This document shows, piece after piece, positions 21,448 through 31,400 of a DNA stretch of 64,000 nucleotides (position 1 is its first letter; the number at the start of each line of letters is the position of its first letter). The stretch covers positions 930,001 to 994,000 of the forward strand of contig JAPFBL010000036.1 of NCBI GenBank assembly GCA_026182355.1. The letters run 5' to 3'. The notes beneath the pieces were generated by a model that searched no databases, was not told where the DNA came from, and was given only the letters and a program-made list of their open reading frames with translations. The translations under genes and the position numbers were made by a program. Source of the DNA: Hermatobates lingyangjiaoensis. Lineage: Eukaryota > Arthropoda > Insecta > Hemiptera > Hermatobatidae.

Positions 21448-22295
21448 CTGGCAACGCTGGAGACGCGTGGCCTTGAGTAGCGTCAGGTGCACGTGTGATG
21501 CGCCTCCAGTATGAATCTGAACTCACCACAGTCATTTGTTTGTCCGTAGCGTTGGTTTTCGTGAAATGGTTTTTTCTTGAGCGTTTTAAAAATGAGTGAC
21601 CTCAAAGTTGAGCAGCGGTGTGCAATCAAATTTTGCTTCAGACTTGGACATAATGCAACCGGAACTTCTGAAAAACTTCAGGAGGCCTATGGAGAATGTG
21701 TTTTATCAAGGGCACAGGTTTTTCGGTGGTTTAAGGAATTTTCAGAAGGAAGAGAGTCGATTGAAGATGAACCACGAAGCGGAAGGCCTTCAAGTGCAAA
21801 CACCGATGAAAATGTCAACAGAGTACGGAACCTTGTGCGTTCAGATCGACGCTTGACAGTCAGACTTCGAAAAAGAGTCCTTCGTGTGCGGCCAAACATC
21901 AAAGACAAGTGGGTGTTGCATCACGACAACGCGCCCTGTCACACTGCCATCTCAATAAACGAGTTTTTGGCCAGTAAAAACATTCCTGTTGCTCCTCAGC
22001 CTCCTTATTCACCAGACTTGAGTCCTTGTGACTTTTTCCACTTCCCGAGATTGAAAAATCACCTCAAGGGAACTCATTTCGGGACACTACAAAACATACA
22101 AACTGCTGTAACCGACCAGCTGAAGGCCATTCCAGAATCCGAGTTCCAGCAATGCTACAATGATTGGAAGGACCGTCTCCAGCGCTGTGTGGCTTCCGAA
22201 AGGAACTATTTTGAAGGTGAGAATATCACATTGTAATTATATTTGAATAGAAAATTTAAAAAAAATCAGTCTCACTACTTTATTTGCACACCTCG
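21448..22295 (+). mobile_element. mariner (D,D34D type), 5'-truncated and internally deleted
   Basis: An ORF at 21577-22236 (219 codons; the better start is probably the in-frame ATG at 21592, MSDLKVEQR) keeps the N-terminal helix-turn-helix DNA-binding region to about residue 95 (FRLGHNATGT, VFRWFKEFSEGRESIEDEP, SGRPSSA). It then jumps in frame to LHHDNAPCH and SPDLSPCDFF. The second and third catalytic aspartates are 34 residues apart, the mariner hallmark. The segment with the first catalytic aspartate is deleted (normal length is near 345 residues). The right terminal repeat is present (22267-22295, TA beyond), but the left one is missing: mariner sequence starts at about 21448 inside a PLE frame. 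Confidence 0.85.
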
Positions 22296-22297
22296 TA

Positions 22298-22428
22298 CTC
22301 CTTTGTTTCCCCAAACATCCCTTTCTGGACATTAGTCCTTTCCTGTGCTTTCACCCTTTTAAACTACCACTCTTCCCTCCCACTCTTCTCAACTCCTCAC
22401 CAGATGTTTTCTGTATCTAGTGTTCAGT
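22298..22428. other. Pyrimidine-rich sequence after mariner
   Basis: No coding sense. It is rich in C and T (CTTCCCTCCC and similar) and could be the continuation of the PLE into which mariner inserted. Confidence 0.3.
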
Positions 22429-22437
22429 TGGGTTTTT

Positions 22438-22480
22438 GACTCTGACGAAGACCGCTTGTTACGGTTGAAAGATCTTAGTC
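22438..22480 (+). ncRNA. Hammerhead-like motif, family D
   Basis: Same core as at 20178, including GACT/AGTC stem I and AGATCT palindrome. Confidence 0.6.
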
Positions 22481-22544
22481 TTGTTTTCCCATTTCTTATT
22501 GTGGTTTGATCATTGATTGTTGTTTCACGTGTTTATGTAAAATC

Positions 22545-22575
<31 letters not shown>

Positions 22576-22610
22576 CAATGATCAAACCACAATAAGAAAT
22601 GGGAAAACAA

Positions 22611-22653
22611 GACTAAGATCTTTCAACCGTAACAAGCGGTCTTCGTCAGAGTC
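22611..22653 (-). ncRNA. Hammerhead-like motif, family D
   Basis: Minus-strand copy facing the one at 22438, with a (TA)n array at 22549-22575 between them. Confidence 0.6.
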
Positions 22654-22742
22654 AAAAACCCAACTCAGTCTTAGTCTTGCTTTCCCATTTCTTATTGTGG
22701 TTTGATCATTGATTGTTGTTTCACGTGTTTATGTGAAATCTT

Positions 22743-22789
<47 letters not shown>

Positions 22790-22792
<3 letters not shown>

Positions 22793-22898
22793 TCCTTCAT
22801 TCAAGCATATTTCATTGAATAACTGACTGTATTTCACTGATGTCATTTTCTTCAGCAGTTTTTCGAGGTTTCTGAATACCTTCTTCCTTCCTTTCCCG
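22790..22898 (-). pseudogene. PLE N-terminal ORF fragment
   Basis: Reads RNLEKLLKKMTSVKYSQLFN then EICLNEGL on the minus strand before entering (TA)n. It resembles FRKIEKLVKK...FNNLCIKEGLLPKF at 63 kb and the family-C ORF start, so I read it as the first part of a PLE ORF. Confidence 0.5.
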
Positions 22899-22899
22899 T

Positions 22900-23019
22900 T
22901 GAGTTTTTGACTCTGACGAAGACCGCCTGTTAAGGGTTGAAAGATCTTAGTCTTATTTTCCCCTTTTTCATATTGTGTGTTTTCCCCTTTTTCATATTGT
23001 GGTTTGATTATTGATACAT
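22900..23019 (+). mobile_element. Family-D PLE-like terminal repeat, degenerate
   Basis: Starts GTTGAGTTTTTGACTCTGAC and carries an internal duplication of CCCCTTTTTCATATTGTG. Ends in (TA)n. Confidence 0.6.
22909..22952 (+). ncRNA. Hammerhead-like motif, family D, drifted
   Basis: GACT/AGTC stem I and CTGACGA core are kept; the stem II loop has changes and one extra base. Confidence 0.45.
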
Positions 23020-23033
23020 ATATATATATATAT

Positions 23034-23650
23034 TCTGAGGTAAAATGGATAAACCAACAAAAGTCTCCACACAAATGAAGTTTTATTCAACGCGTTTCGA
23101 ACACTTTGTGTTCATCATCAGGAAAACACTATAATACAAATTAAATCTAATTACTTACAAAAAATTAGAGTGAAATAACAAAAAGTAAAAGTTCAATTAA
23201 GAGAATTCAAGACATACCCAAGGAAGTGGTACTGACGGGTTGGTCAAGTGAAAACAACTAGTAGGAAACTGATCACTTGCGAAAGAGGATAGGCAGGCAT
23301 ATAGGAGATAAGGTGACAAAGGTATCGGGTATGCTTGAAAGCCGTTAACTGAAATAGAGAAGGCCAGAACCAATAATTTAGAGGAAAGAAACTTTTTTTT
23401 TATAAATTTATTTTTTAATTTATTCTTTGTGATTCTAGGAACAGCTTAAGAAATTTTGGACACCCTGGAATTTGATCATTAAGGCATAGAGAGGCAGAAG
23501 GATTATTAATGACGGCCTTGTTTATTTGAAAAGCTTCCAAATTACAAATTTCTTTAAACTTTCTATTCACATGTAGGATGGTAAGGTTCAAGTTTGGATC
23601 AGAATGAGTAAATACCACACAATTACGGATTGCACAACTAATGATATACT
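23034..23650 (-). pseudogene. PLE 3' end, family E: ORF C-terminus and terminal repeat
   Basis: The minus strand at 23618-23415 encodes SNPNLNLTILHVNRKFKEIC-like sequence (HSDPNLNLTILHVNRKFKEI, CNLEAFQINKA, LCLNDQI), as seen at the C-terminus of PLE GIY-YIG ORFs. It ends at a stop near 23415. Downstream lies a terminal repeat with a hammerhead-like motif at 23080-23127 that ends CCTCAGAATA next to (TA)n. Everything upstream of the C-terminus is cut off at the (TA)n array near 23650. Confidence 0.6.
23080..23127 (-). ncRNA. Hammerhead-like motif, family E
   Basis: Minus strand: GTTTTC, then CTGATGA (canonical core), unpaired T, 6-bp stem II GAACAC/GTGTTC, GAA, palindrome ACGCGT, T, then GAATAAAAC. 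Stem I pairs C-G, U-A, U-A and can extend with a bulge. It has the most canonical core in the window. Confidence 0.6.
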
Positions 23651-23724
23651 CGTATATATATATATATATATATAGTTCAATATAAACAAAGAAACATAGA
23701 GAAATCAGAAGAACACACTTACAG

Positions 23725-23758
23725 TCTCTAATTTTCGGTTTGAACCGTCTTCAGGAGA
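23725..23758 (-). ncRNA. Hammerhead-like motif, family F
   Basis: Stem I TCTC/GAGA (4 bp), CTGAAGA, unpaired C, stem II GGTT/AACC, GAA, palindrome AATT, A. The arm with intact stem II. Confidence 0.55.
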
Positions 23759-23836
23759 GATAAGAGAGGGAAACCAAGCGCACTGGATCAGAGATCACCG
23801 TCTCTGATCCAGTGCGCTTGGTTTCCCTCTCTTATC

Positions 23837-23870
23837 TCTCCTGAAGACTGTTCAAACCGAAAATTAGAGA
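23837..23870 (+). ncRNA. Hammerhead-like motif, family F
   Basis: As its partner at 23725, but stem II is weakened by a G-to-T change (CTGTT instead of CGGTT). Stem I TCTC/GAGA is perfect. Confidence 0.5.
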
Positions 23871-24471
23871 CTGTAAGTGTGTTCTTCTGATTTCTCTATG
23901 TTTCTTTGTTTATATTGAACTATATTTGTCCGTTTTGGATCGTATTCCTAACGAAAAAAAGTATATATATATATATATATATATATCCTAAATGTATTTT
24001 AAAAATATTTATATATTTAATCATTTTTTTTGCTTTCTATATGGTTTACTTTTTATTACTTTTAGGTAACTTTCGTTTGGTTATTTCTATTCGTGTTTGT
24101 TTTGGTATAGTTTCTTTTTAAGAAGGAATGACTTAAGAGATAATCCAAGAACACAATGCCAAGTACAAATTGTACTCTCTACAACTTTTATTTCAAACAT
24201 TTTTCTCTTTGTCAATCAAAGCTAAATAACTGTAAACTGGGCGTTTGCGATTATTTACATTTCATTATGCAACTCTCAGTGAATGAATAATAGATGTCTT
24301 TAACGAGTAAATTTTTTTTTTAAATTAAGATCTGAAAACCTTTTATTAGTTTGAATTTCTTTACATTGGTGAGATAATTTAAATTTACGAAAGTTAAACT
24401 TCGTAAAGTTATAACTACTTATATATTACTTATACTTATATAAGTTATACTTAATACTTATACTTATAAGT

Positions 24472-24481
<10 letters not shown>

Positions 24482-24516
<35 letters not shown>

Positions 24517-24698
24517 TTTTTTGATGAATATACGATCCGAAACGGACAAATACAGTTCAATGTACATAAAGAAACGTAGAAAAATTAAAAACACACACTT
24601 ACAGTCTCTAATTTTCGGTTGAACGGTCTTCAGGAGAGACAAGAAAGGGAAACCAAGCGCACTGGTACAGAGACGGTTGGGTGTGTACATTGAACTAT

Positions 24699-24754
<56 letters not shown>
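24482..24754. mobile_element. Single family-F PLE-like repeat between (TA)n arrays
   Basis: (TA)n at 24482-24513, a family-F repeat on the minus strand (24555-24673), a short inverted piece GTGTACATTGAACTATA, then (TA)n to 24754. The partner arm is almost wholly missing. Confidence 0.6.
24605..24637 (-). ncRNA. Hammerhead-like motif, family F, one-base deletion
   Basis: TCTC/GAGA stem I, CTGAAGA, stem II CCG/CGG region with one base fewer than at 23725, GAA, AATT, A. Confidence 0.45.
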
Positions 24755-24848
24755 TCACTGATAAAACGAAATATGATCCAAACTGGACACAATACGAGTT
24801 CGAGATTAACAAAGAGCAACACACAAAGTAAGGAAACACACTTACAGA

Positions 24849-24879
24849 CTCAAATTTTCGGGTAATCCGTCTTCAGGAG
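24849..24879 (-). ncRNA. Hammerhead-like motif, family F2
   Basis: Stem I CTC/GAG, CTGAAGA, unpaired C, short stem II GG/CC (or CGG/CCG), GAA, AATT, T. Confidence 0.5.
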
Positions 24880-24966
24880 AAAAGAGAATGGGAGACCAAG
24901 CACGTTGTAGGCGCAACGGTTACTTGCCGTTGCGCCTACAACGTGCTTGGTCTCCCATTCTCTTTT

Positions 24967-24997
24967 CTCCTGAAGACGGATTACCCGAAAATTTGAG
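24967..24997 (+). ncRNA. Hammerhead-like motif, family F2
   Basis: Partner of the motif at 24849 with identical sequence. The stem II loop is ATTAC. Confidence 0.5.
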
Positions 24998-25051
24998 TCT
25001 GTAAGTGTGTTTCCTTACTTTGTGTGTTGCTCTTTGTTAATCTCGAACTCG

Positions 25052-25082
<31 letters not shown>

Positions 25083-25939
25083 CTTATATATTATTTATAA
25101 TAGTAATTAATAAAAATTAACTTTTCGTTTTTATATATTTAATCATAAATTATAAATAGCAATCTACCTATTAATATGGGTCCGGTCCCTTTTTATTTGG
25201 TGGTTTAATTTTAACAAATTCGAATCTAATTGAAATTCAGTGTACACACTGTAGAATTAAGAAATAATAAAAATAATGTTACCAGTATTTTAAACAGAAA
25301 AAAATTGTGATTATTATTACTTCAGAAGTGCAAATTTGGTGAAGGCTACTAGTTTATTATTGGATAAATAAAAACTGTGTGACACTTTACACAAGTTTTT
25401 ATTTTATAAAACCGTCAACATGTTAAAAAGTATGTCGTACAGGATCCCAAGTACGCCGTCGATGTAACAATTCGTAACCAACTATGCGGTCAAGCGCGTA
25501 ACTGTTTAAAAGAGCACTATTAATAATGTCAAACCAGAAAAATGAAAACCAGAAAAATCATAAATAAAACAATATACATATTAAAACTGTAAATAGTTGT
25601 AGGGAAGAAAAATCAATGAAAGGTTTAAGAAAAATACTTAAGTGGAACTAAGTGAGTTAAAAAAATCTTGAGTGACCAGCACTGAACATTAATATAAGCA
25701 AACATAATATAATTTTTTTTTTTAATACCCTATAATGTATATAATATCAAGCTCATAGATAATCAATAATAAATATTGCTTACTATCATTATTAAATATT
25801 ATTAATATCTGTTTACACTTGTGCGTATTCATTTTATCAGTTCCATGAAACTTGAAACTATTGATTAATCTGATATGTTATTACTATTATTAAACAGAGC
25901 CAGAATCTCATTCGACTCGTGTACTCTGTAGTTATTCCT
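25083..25939. other. AT-rich non-coding stretch
   Basis: No gene or recognisable element. A short G+C-richer patch at 25435-25505 (ACGCCGTCGATGTAACAATT) is unassigned. Confidence 0.5.
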
Positions 25940-26300
25940 ATCATATTGTACATTCCATTACTCTTTCTGCATTTTACTTCAGTTTTTAGGATCTTTAATA
26001 ATCTTTATAATTGTCTCTAGAGATGTATCCCTCACATCTATTCGTATTAGGTGGGATTTGACAGAACACCTTTATCCCCTTTGAGGCCTCGCGTTCAAAC
26101 AAAATGTGATGAAAGGTTTCCACCTCTTCTAGATACAGAGTTTGCATTCTTCATATGATATTAATTACAGATTAAATAATAGTATTTAAGAAGACAAATT
26201 TTAGGTGGATATTCAGACTGGATAAACAGACGAGAGTGCTTGAGTAAATAATTAAGAATAGCTTCAAATGAAAAAAAGAAGGAGACGAATTGAAGTTGGT
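25940..26300 (-). pseudogene. LINE C-terminal remnant
   Basis: With one frame change the minus strand reads CRLC/CKLC..., then WKPFITF or ETFHHILF-like sequence and LNARPQRG. This fits the C-x-x-C...H...C knuckle after the RT/RNase H of R1/LOA-type LINEs (CxxCxExxETxxHILxxC). Short and badly decayed. Confidence 0.4.
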
Positions 26301-26609
26301 CATTTAGTACACGAATCTATTACTATTATTATTATTATGAATAATAACAATGAACAAGAACACATAATTATTAACGAGAAATAATAATCGACAACGCTTT
26401 ATATTTAAAGCGTTAAATTAATATATGAATACAAATGTGTGAATATGAACTGCACAACCCAAAATAGTTCATATATTGGAGTAACTGTGACATCCAACGG
26501 CTATCTAATATTTTCATGCACATCACTTCACGTCTTAATTGTCAGTTCCAGACCAGAGGTTTGCTACTGCTAAGTTATAATCCTGCTGTTTTTCTTAAAG
26601 TCAATAAAC

Positions 26610-27330
26610 ATTGCCACGAATGGAGACGTCAGTCTGTCAGAGGAAGGAGTCGTATTTATGGTCGTTTAGTTTTCAGCTTGGAATTGTCTGAGGTACTGTA
26701 TAATTTAAAAGTAATCAGGTTGTCATAGTTAGCTCAGGTAGAAAGCTATTAAGACTCGTGGAATTCGGAAAGGTTGGGACTTGCATTCAGTCTCCGAACA
26801 AGGAGATTTGAATGGGTGGCAGTTTTGTTATCTTCATGGGTATCAAGTCGAGTAATGTTACAATCAATAGATTCCCAGCTTAGATCATGTTAAATATCGA
26901 CATTTTTGGCGTACCATAAAGTCCCAGCTATATGGCGAGCAGACTTGCCGTGTATTGTTTGGCTGCATTTCTTGTTTGAGGACGCCGATTCAAACCAGAC
27001 TGAGCCTTCATATGTCATAGTGGAACGAATGACTGCTTTATAGACAAGGTCCTTCCCTTCCTGTGGAGTATTTCTTGATCTGAGGATAGAATAAAGATTG
27101 CACATTAGGAATATTCCCAGCCTTGATTTGCTCCGGAAATGTCATCTGAATATCAATCTGGAGTCTAATATAAGACACAGATATTTTACCCGTGTTTTAT
27201 AGGGTATGACTCCATTGCCACTGAAGACAGAAAGTGAAGATGTAGCTTTACAGAGACAAATATGAGCAATCTTGGTCGGGTTTGGAGATAATTTCCAGTT
27301 GTGAACCAGTGCAAGGCCGAATCAAAAAAT
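26610..27330 (-). pseudogene. Jockey-type LINE reverse transcriptase, 3' part
   Basis: Minus strand from 27330: FGLALVHNWKLSPNPTKIAH, TRVKYLCLILDSRL, then MCNLYSILRSRNTPQEGKDL, VYKAVIRSTMTYEGSVWFES and TLWYAKNVDI. These match Jockey-clade RT thumb and downstream sequence (W.LKINPxKS..., VKYLGVxLDxRL, LxPILxxRN, IYKAIIRPxMTYGxPVW, PWFVRNVxIHxDL). Stops interrupt it at several places. The palm motifs are upstream and absent. Confidence 0.7.
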
Positions 27331-27501
27331 GTTGTAACATTCCAGTGCTATAGCCCACACTTAAATACTTATAAGCCACTGCATTGTCGTAGGAAAATAA
27401 TCTTAAAGTAGAAAAGAAAACTTAAATTAAGGCGTAGTGTTCGTGTTGACCCAGTGTGCTGTATGTTGGTAACAGGACTGTTTTTCAGTATTTTTACGGC
27501 T

Positions 27502-27717
27502 TCATAAATCTGCAGCCAACCATTGATCGTTTATTTGTTTTATAACCTTTGTGTTTTTTACTAAGTTGTGGTAGGTAAGCTTCTTATTGTATACTTCAGT
27601 AGTGTGTTTTTTATGGCTCCAGCTTGTAGAGGCATAGTTAGGCGTTTTGATAAGGTGGTCATGGTCATTCCAATGTGTTTCGCATTCAATTATATATATT
27701 ATAAATAAAGTGAACAA
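27502..27717 (-). pseudogene. PLE GIY-YIG C-terminal fragment
   Basis: Encodes ETHWNDHDHLIKTPNYASTS, then HTTEVYNKKLTYHNLVKNTK and VIKQINDQW. The second part matches the family-C centre (QKLTRENLTEGTTILQSLQDD), and the first fits the region after YIG in related PLEs. A stand-alone decayed fragment without recognisable terminal repeats. Confidence 0.5.
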
Positions 27718-28121
27718 CAGTCATGATCTCCAGACTGAGACATTCGATTCTATTAACACCCTGCTAATGACTAATGGGTGTAACTGACATGAGCTGGCCA
27801 AGTGACATGATAGACAAAATCAATCAAATGGATAAAAACATATTTTTTATATACTTCATTGAGGCAAAGAAGTCTATCGACCAATCCCTTGAAAAAAGTG
27901 GTAGGGCTCTTCAGAAGAAAAAGATACATCTGTGAAGAGATGTGTATGCTTGTTTTACAGGGCATATGTGTACTGCCAGTACAAGCAAGATGACCGAGTG
28001 TTGCAAAACATCATTTTCAAACACGTTGTAACTTAAAAGAAGTGGAAAAGATTAAATTAACGATATTTTATTAAAAATAGTACTATTCTTATTGGTACTA
28101 TTTTATAAGTAGTAGTGTTAT

Positions 28122-28406
28122 TTGTTTTTAAGAATAAATCCCGATGTGGTTAGGAACTGTGCCGTTTTGCCTTCTGCATATATCGGGCTTCACGAACACG
28201 AAGCTCCCGAGGCGTTTTACCTTACACCTCTCTGCCGGTGTACCAAAACAACGAGAAGATTCCATGATACTTGTCTCACTTGGGAGAAGATATCAAGGGA
28301 ACGAAAGTCCTTCATAGTTCACGAGATGCTAGACATGCACTTCTTGCATGTGAAGATAATACCTCTAAAACCAGCCAAACTAAGTAACCGGAATATTGCT
28401 TACTAG
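28122..28406 (+). other. Unassigned 94-codon open frame
   Basis: G+C-richer than its flanks. It reads GLHEHEAPEAFYLTPLCRCT then RRFHDTCLTWEKISRERKSF, which loosely resembles the C-x-C...H...C tail of R1-type LINEs. The match is weak; chance or another transposon remnant is possible. Confidence 0.25.
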
Positions 28407-28409
28407 CGT

Positions 28410-31400
28410 TTGTATTGTTTTTTTTATTCAATACAGTATTGTACTAAAATTTGATATTAAAATATCAAAAAATATTTTTCTAGTCCATTTTATGTTGTTA
28501 TATATATATAACCAGTTGATAAAGATAACAGCAGTCTTATAAAATAGATAAAAAATTCAAGAATTTATTGGCTTCATTATTATCTGTGTCAAATAATGAC
28601 ATAGACTGGAACATTACATACTATTTTGATTCAGTTTGGTTCGAAATTATTTTATGCATATAACATTTCTTAATGGAGCTTTCTTATGAAATACAATCCT
28701 TGTATTATCCGATAACATCACCAAGTTATTACTTTGTCTAAAACTTTTTATCCAAAGATTTTTGGTTTACTATTTGTTTAAACATGAAACATTTCAGTTT
28801 TTAGCGTCCGTAATAGATAATACTGGAGTAATATTTTATTTTGTACATTTTATTTATGATACAAATAGATCAAAAATTAAAATGAAAAATTATTGTAGCT
28901 TCTTTAGGGTTCAACGAAGTCTTCATGCAAAAAAAAAAGAATTTCTCTTCTCCGTTTTAGATGAGTGAGCAATATTACTTGTTTTGTAAAAACACTTTAA
29001 AATTAGTTCTAAATATTAAATGTTGCGTATTTTTTTATAATGATTAAAAAAACAGACCAAAAAGTAACTGGCATTATTAAAATATAAAAAACCAAAAAAT
29101 AATACCCTAGTTTCCTTTTAAAATGTAGAACTACCTACAAGTCAATTTATAGAATAATTGAAGTTACAGCTTTCGGAGTGAACTTTCCACCCAACTAATG
29201 TACATTCATTTGTAGTTTCTCCGCAAATTGATTTTAATCAATAAATCCTTCGCTTGTCCAGCTCTATAATGAATAATTTATACATTGAAAATTAGAGCTT
29301 CAATGCTATTATATTATCCTTTCTGTAAATATTTTCTTAATCACATTTTATATTAATAAAATGTGATTGGTAATAAATTAAATAATATTCTGAAACATAC
29401 TAATATTTTCACAAAAGAATAAAAAGCTGTTAACTCGAGCTCTGTGAGTTCAGAAAAGCTATAGATCTGTCACATGCTGCAAGTAAATCAAGTGTGATAG
29501 AAGTAAACATCAAAGCGAGATGCTTCTTGCCAAATGCCGCGGTAAAATGATGTAAATAGAAATTTTATATTTATCACGCTAAGAATAATGTTTTTTTTTA
29601 TATTTTGTACATGCAACTTGTACAAAATGTTAAATTATAAAATTAAACATTTATAATATGTTTAACTTCTGAAAGTTAATCACATTAATGTTTAAATATA
29701 ATATATTATTTATTGAGGTAACAAAATTTGCCTTTTATTGTTTAAGCATTTCTAAAAGTTATATACTTGCAGATTATAATGAGACTTTTTCTCTGGACAA
29801 ACATGGCACTTTTTACAAGGTATTATATTTCTAAAATAAAGTTCACATGATGAAAAAAGTATGATCAAGTACAGAAGAAGATAACAATTGTGCAAAAGTA
29901 GCAGAAATACTAGGAAGAATGCAGATTAGAAGAAGTAAAATAATTGTGGAATGAAGGGGTCACATACTTCTCGGCAGTAAAAATGTAATAAACAATGAGC
30001 CCTTGAGAAAAAAAAAGAGGAATAACTGGAGAATGAAACAAAAAATATGATCAGTAAATAGGCAAAGTCTCTGAAACAAGAGGAAATTGAGCCGTACTGA
30101 ACAAATAACAAAGTGAACATTTTATGCAAAGAAGTGATATTATTTTTAATATTAACTGTTAGGTAGGGTGGTATAAAATCGCGGATTTCCCTGGGTCTCT
30201 GTCTCCCTTATTTCAGTTTTATATATTGTATCTCTCATTATCATCTTTTCTGCCATATATGAAAAAGAAATATAAAAAGCTGTTGCTTACTTCTTTTTAC
30301 CTTTCAAACTCAATAACAAAACACGCTTACAACAAATAAGTAATCAGTAGAATCTACTATTATTATATTTGGAATACTTAGTAGTTTAAAAAAAAAATTA
30401 ATACGTCAAAATAGGATTCTTTGGAATGTTAATTTATAATATTGTTATGATTGTTTTCAGGTCATATTCTTTTGATTCATTTGATAATTCCTTAAATCAA
30501 TAGAAGATTTGCAACTAACTTCATCAAAACTTGCCTTCCACTTTAAGTATTGTCATTTTGTCCTTTGCGAATCCCTAACAGAAACAAACAAGAAAATCCA
30601 TTGCAGGACACATCGCATGCTCATAAATGATCATAATTATTACCCATGTCAAACTCCAATTTTGGTTAGAAAATTTAATGTGTATCGCTATTTTACACAG
30701 TTAACATAATTCCTCTTACTGAAAATTCTCTTACTGAACGACAAAAATATATTGTTTGCTAAATGTTATAACAAATTTTGTTCAAAGACTTCCTTTTAAA
30801 GCGGAAAAAGATTCTTATTTATAACACTCCAGCTTCAATTATTTTGAAGTTATTATTGGTGTTATATCTTTATGTATCTTATTATGCAATCAGTAAAGTG
30901 ACTACTTGACAATCAGTAAAGCAAAATGTCTTCAGTGACTAATGCACTTAAATAATTAAAAAGCAAACAACCAACAAGTATTTCATGCCATCCAAATACC
31001 CATCAATTGCTTAAACCTTAATTAGAATTAGAATCATGTAAAATCATTTCTCTTTATATTACGTTTACATATTTCTAATAACAAATCCATCTTCAATATT
31101 ACTTCAATTTTTTTTGTTATTATCAATAATATTATTCTTGATTATAAACTAAATCATTTTAAAGAAAGTGTTTATTTAAAGAAATCAAAGAACACCTTCA
31201 TACATTTAAAAATACTAAAAAAACTCTCATTTTTTCTTTACAATTGATAAGTGCATCACCTGCTTGGGTATTAGCACTAAACTCTTATTATTCCTCCATT
31301 AACATCTCATTATTTGTTCACCTTCTAAATTATTTATCTCGGTTTAAATCCTAATCTAGAAAGGAAATTAAATTGTTAAGTTTTGTCCAAACATTTACTA

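Larger units (their letters stand above)
22429..22745. mobile_element. Cluster of three family-D PLE-like terminal repeats
   Basis: Copies are in + (22429-22548), - (about 22576-22665) and + (22666-22745, lacking the core) orientation, with (TA)n between and after. The first two have full hammerhead-like motifs; the third begins downstream of it. Confidence 0.65.
23671..23925. mobile_element. Fold-back pair of family-F PLE-like repeats
   Basis: Arms 23671-23794 and 23801-23925 form a palindrome with only a 6-bp loop. Each arm includes CCAAGCGCACTGGATCAGAG, a hammerhead-like motif, and a GTAAGTGTGTTCTTCTGATT tail. (TA)n arrays flank it on the left and, after about 35 bp, on the right. Confidence 0.7.
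24793..25053. mobile_element. Fold-back pair of family-F2 PLE-like repeats
   Basis: Perfect-looking arms 24793-24919 and 24927-25053 with a 7-bp loop (TTACTTG). Contains GTTGTAGGCGCAACGG near the centre and hammerhead-like motifs in each arm. Ends directly in (TA)n (25051-25082). Confidence 0.75.

Noticed and set aside
13205..25000. Many frames with (IY)n translations
   Set aside because: Translations of (TA)n microsatellites, not proteins.
29160..29200. Possible additional hammerhead-like motif (minus strand, CTCCGAAAGCTG)
   Set aside because: Lacks the YUGANGA core, and the base after AGCT is G, which is not allowed at the cleavage position.
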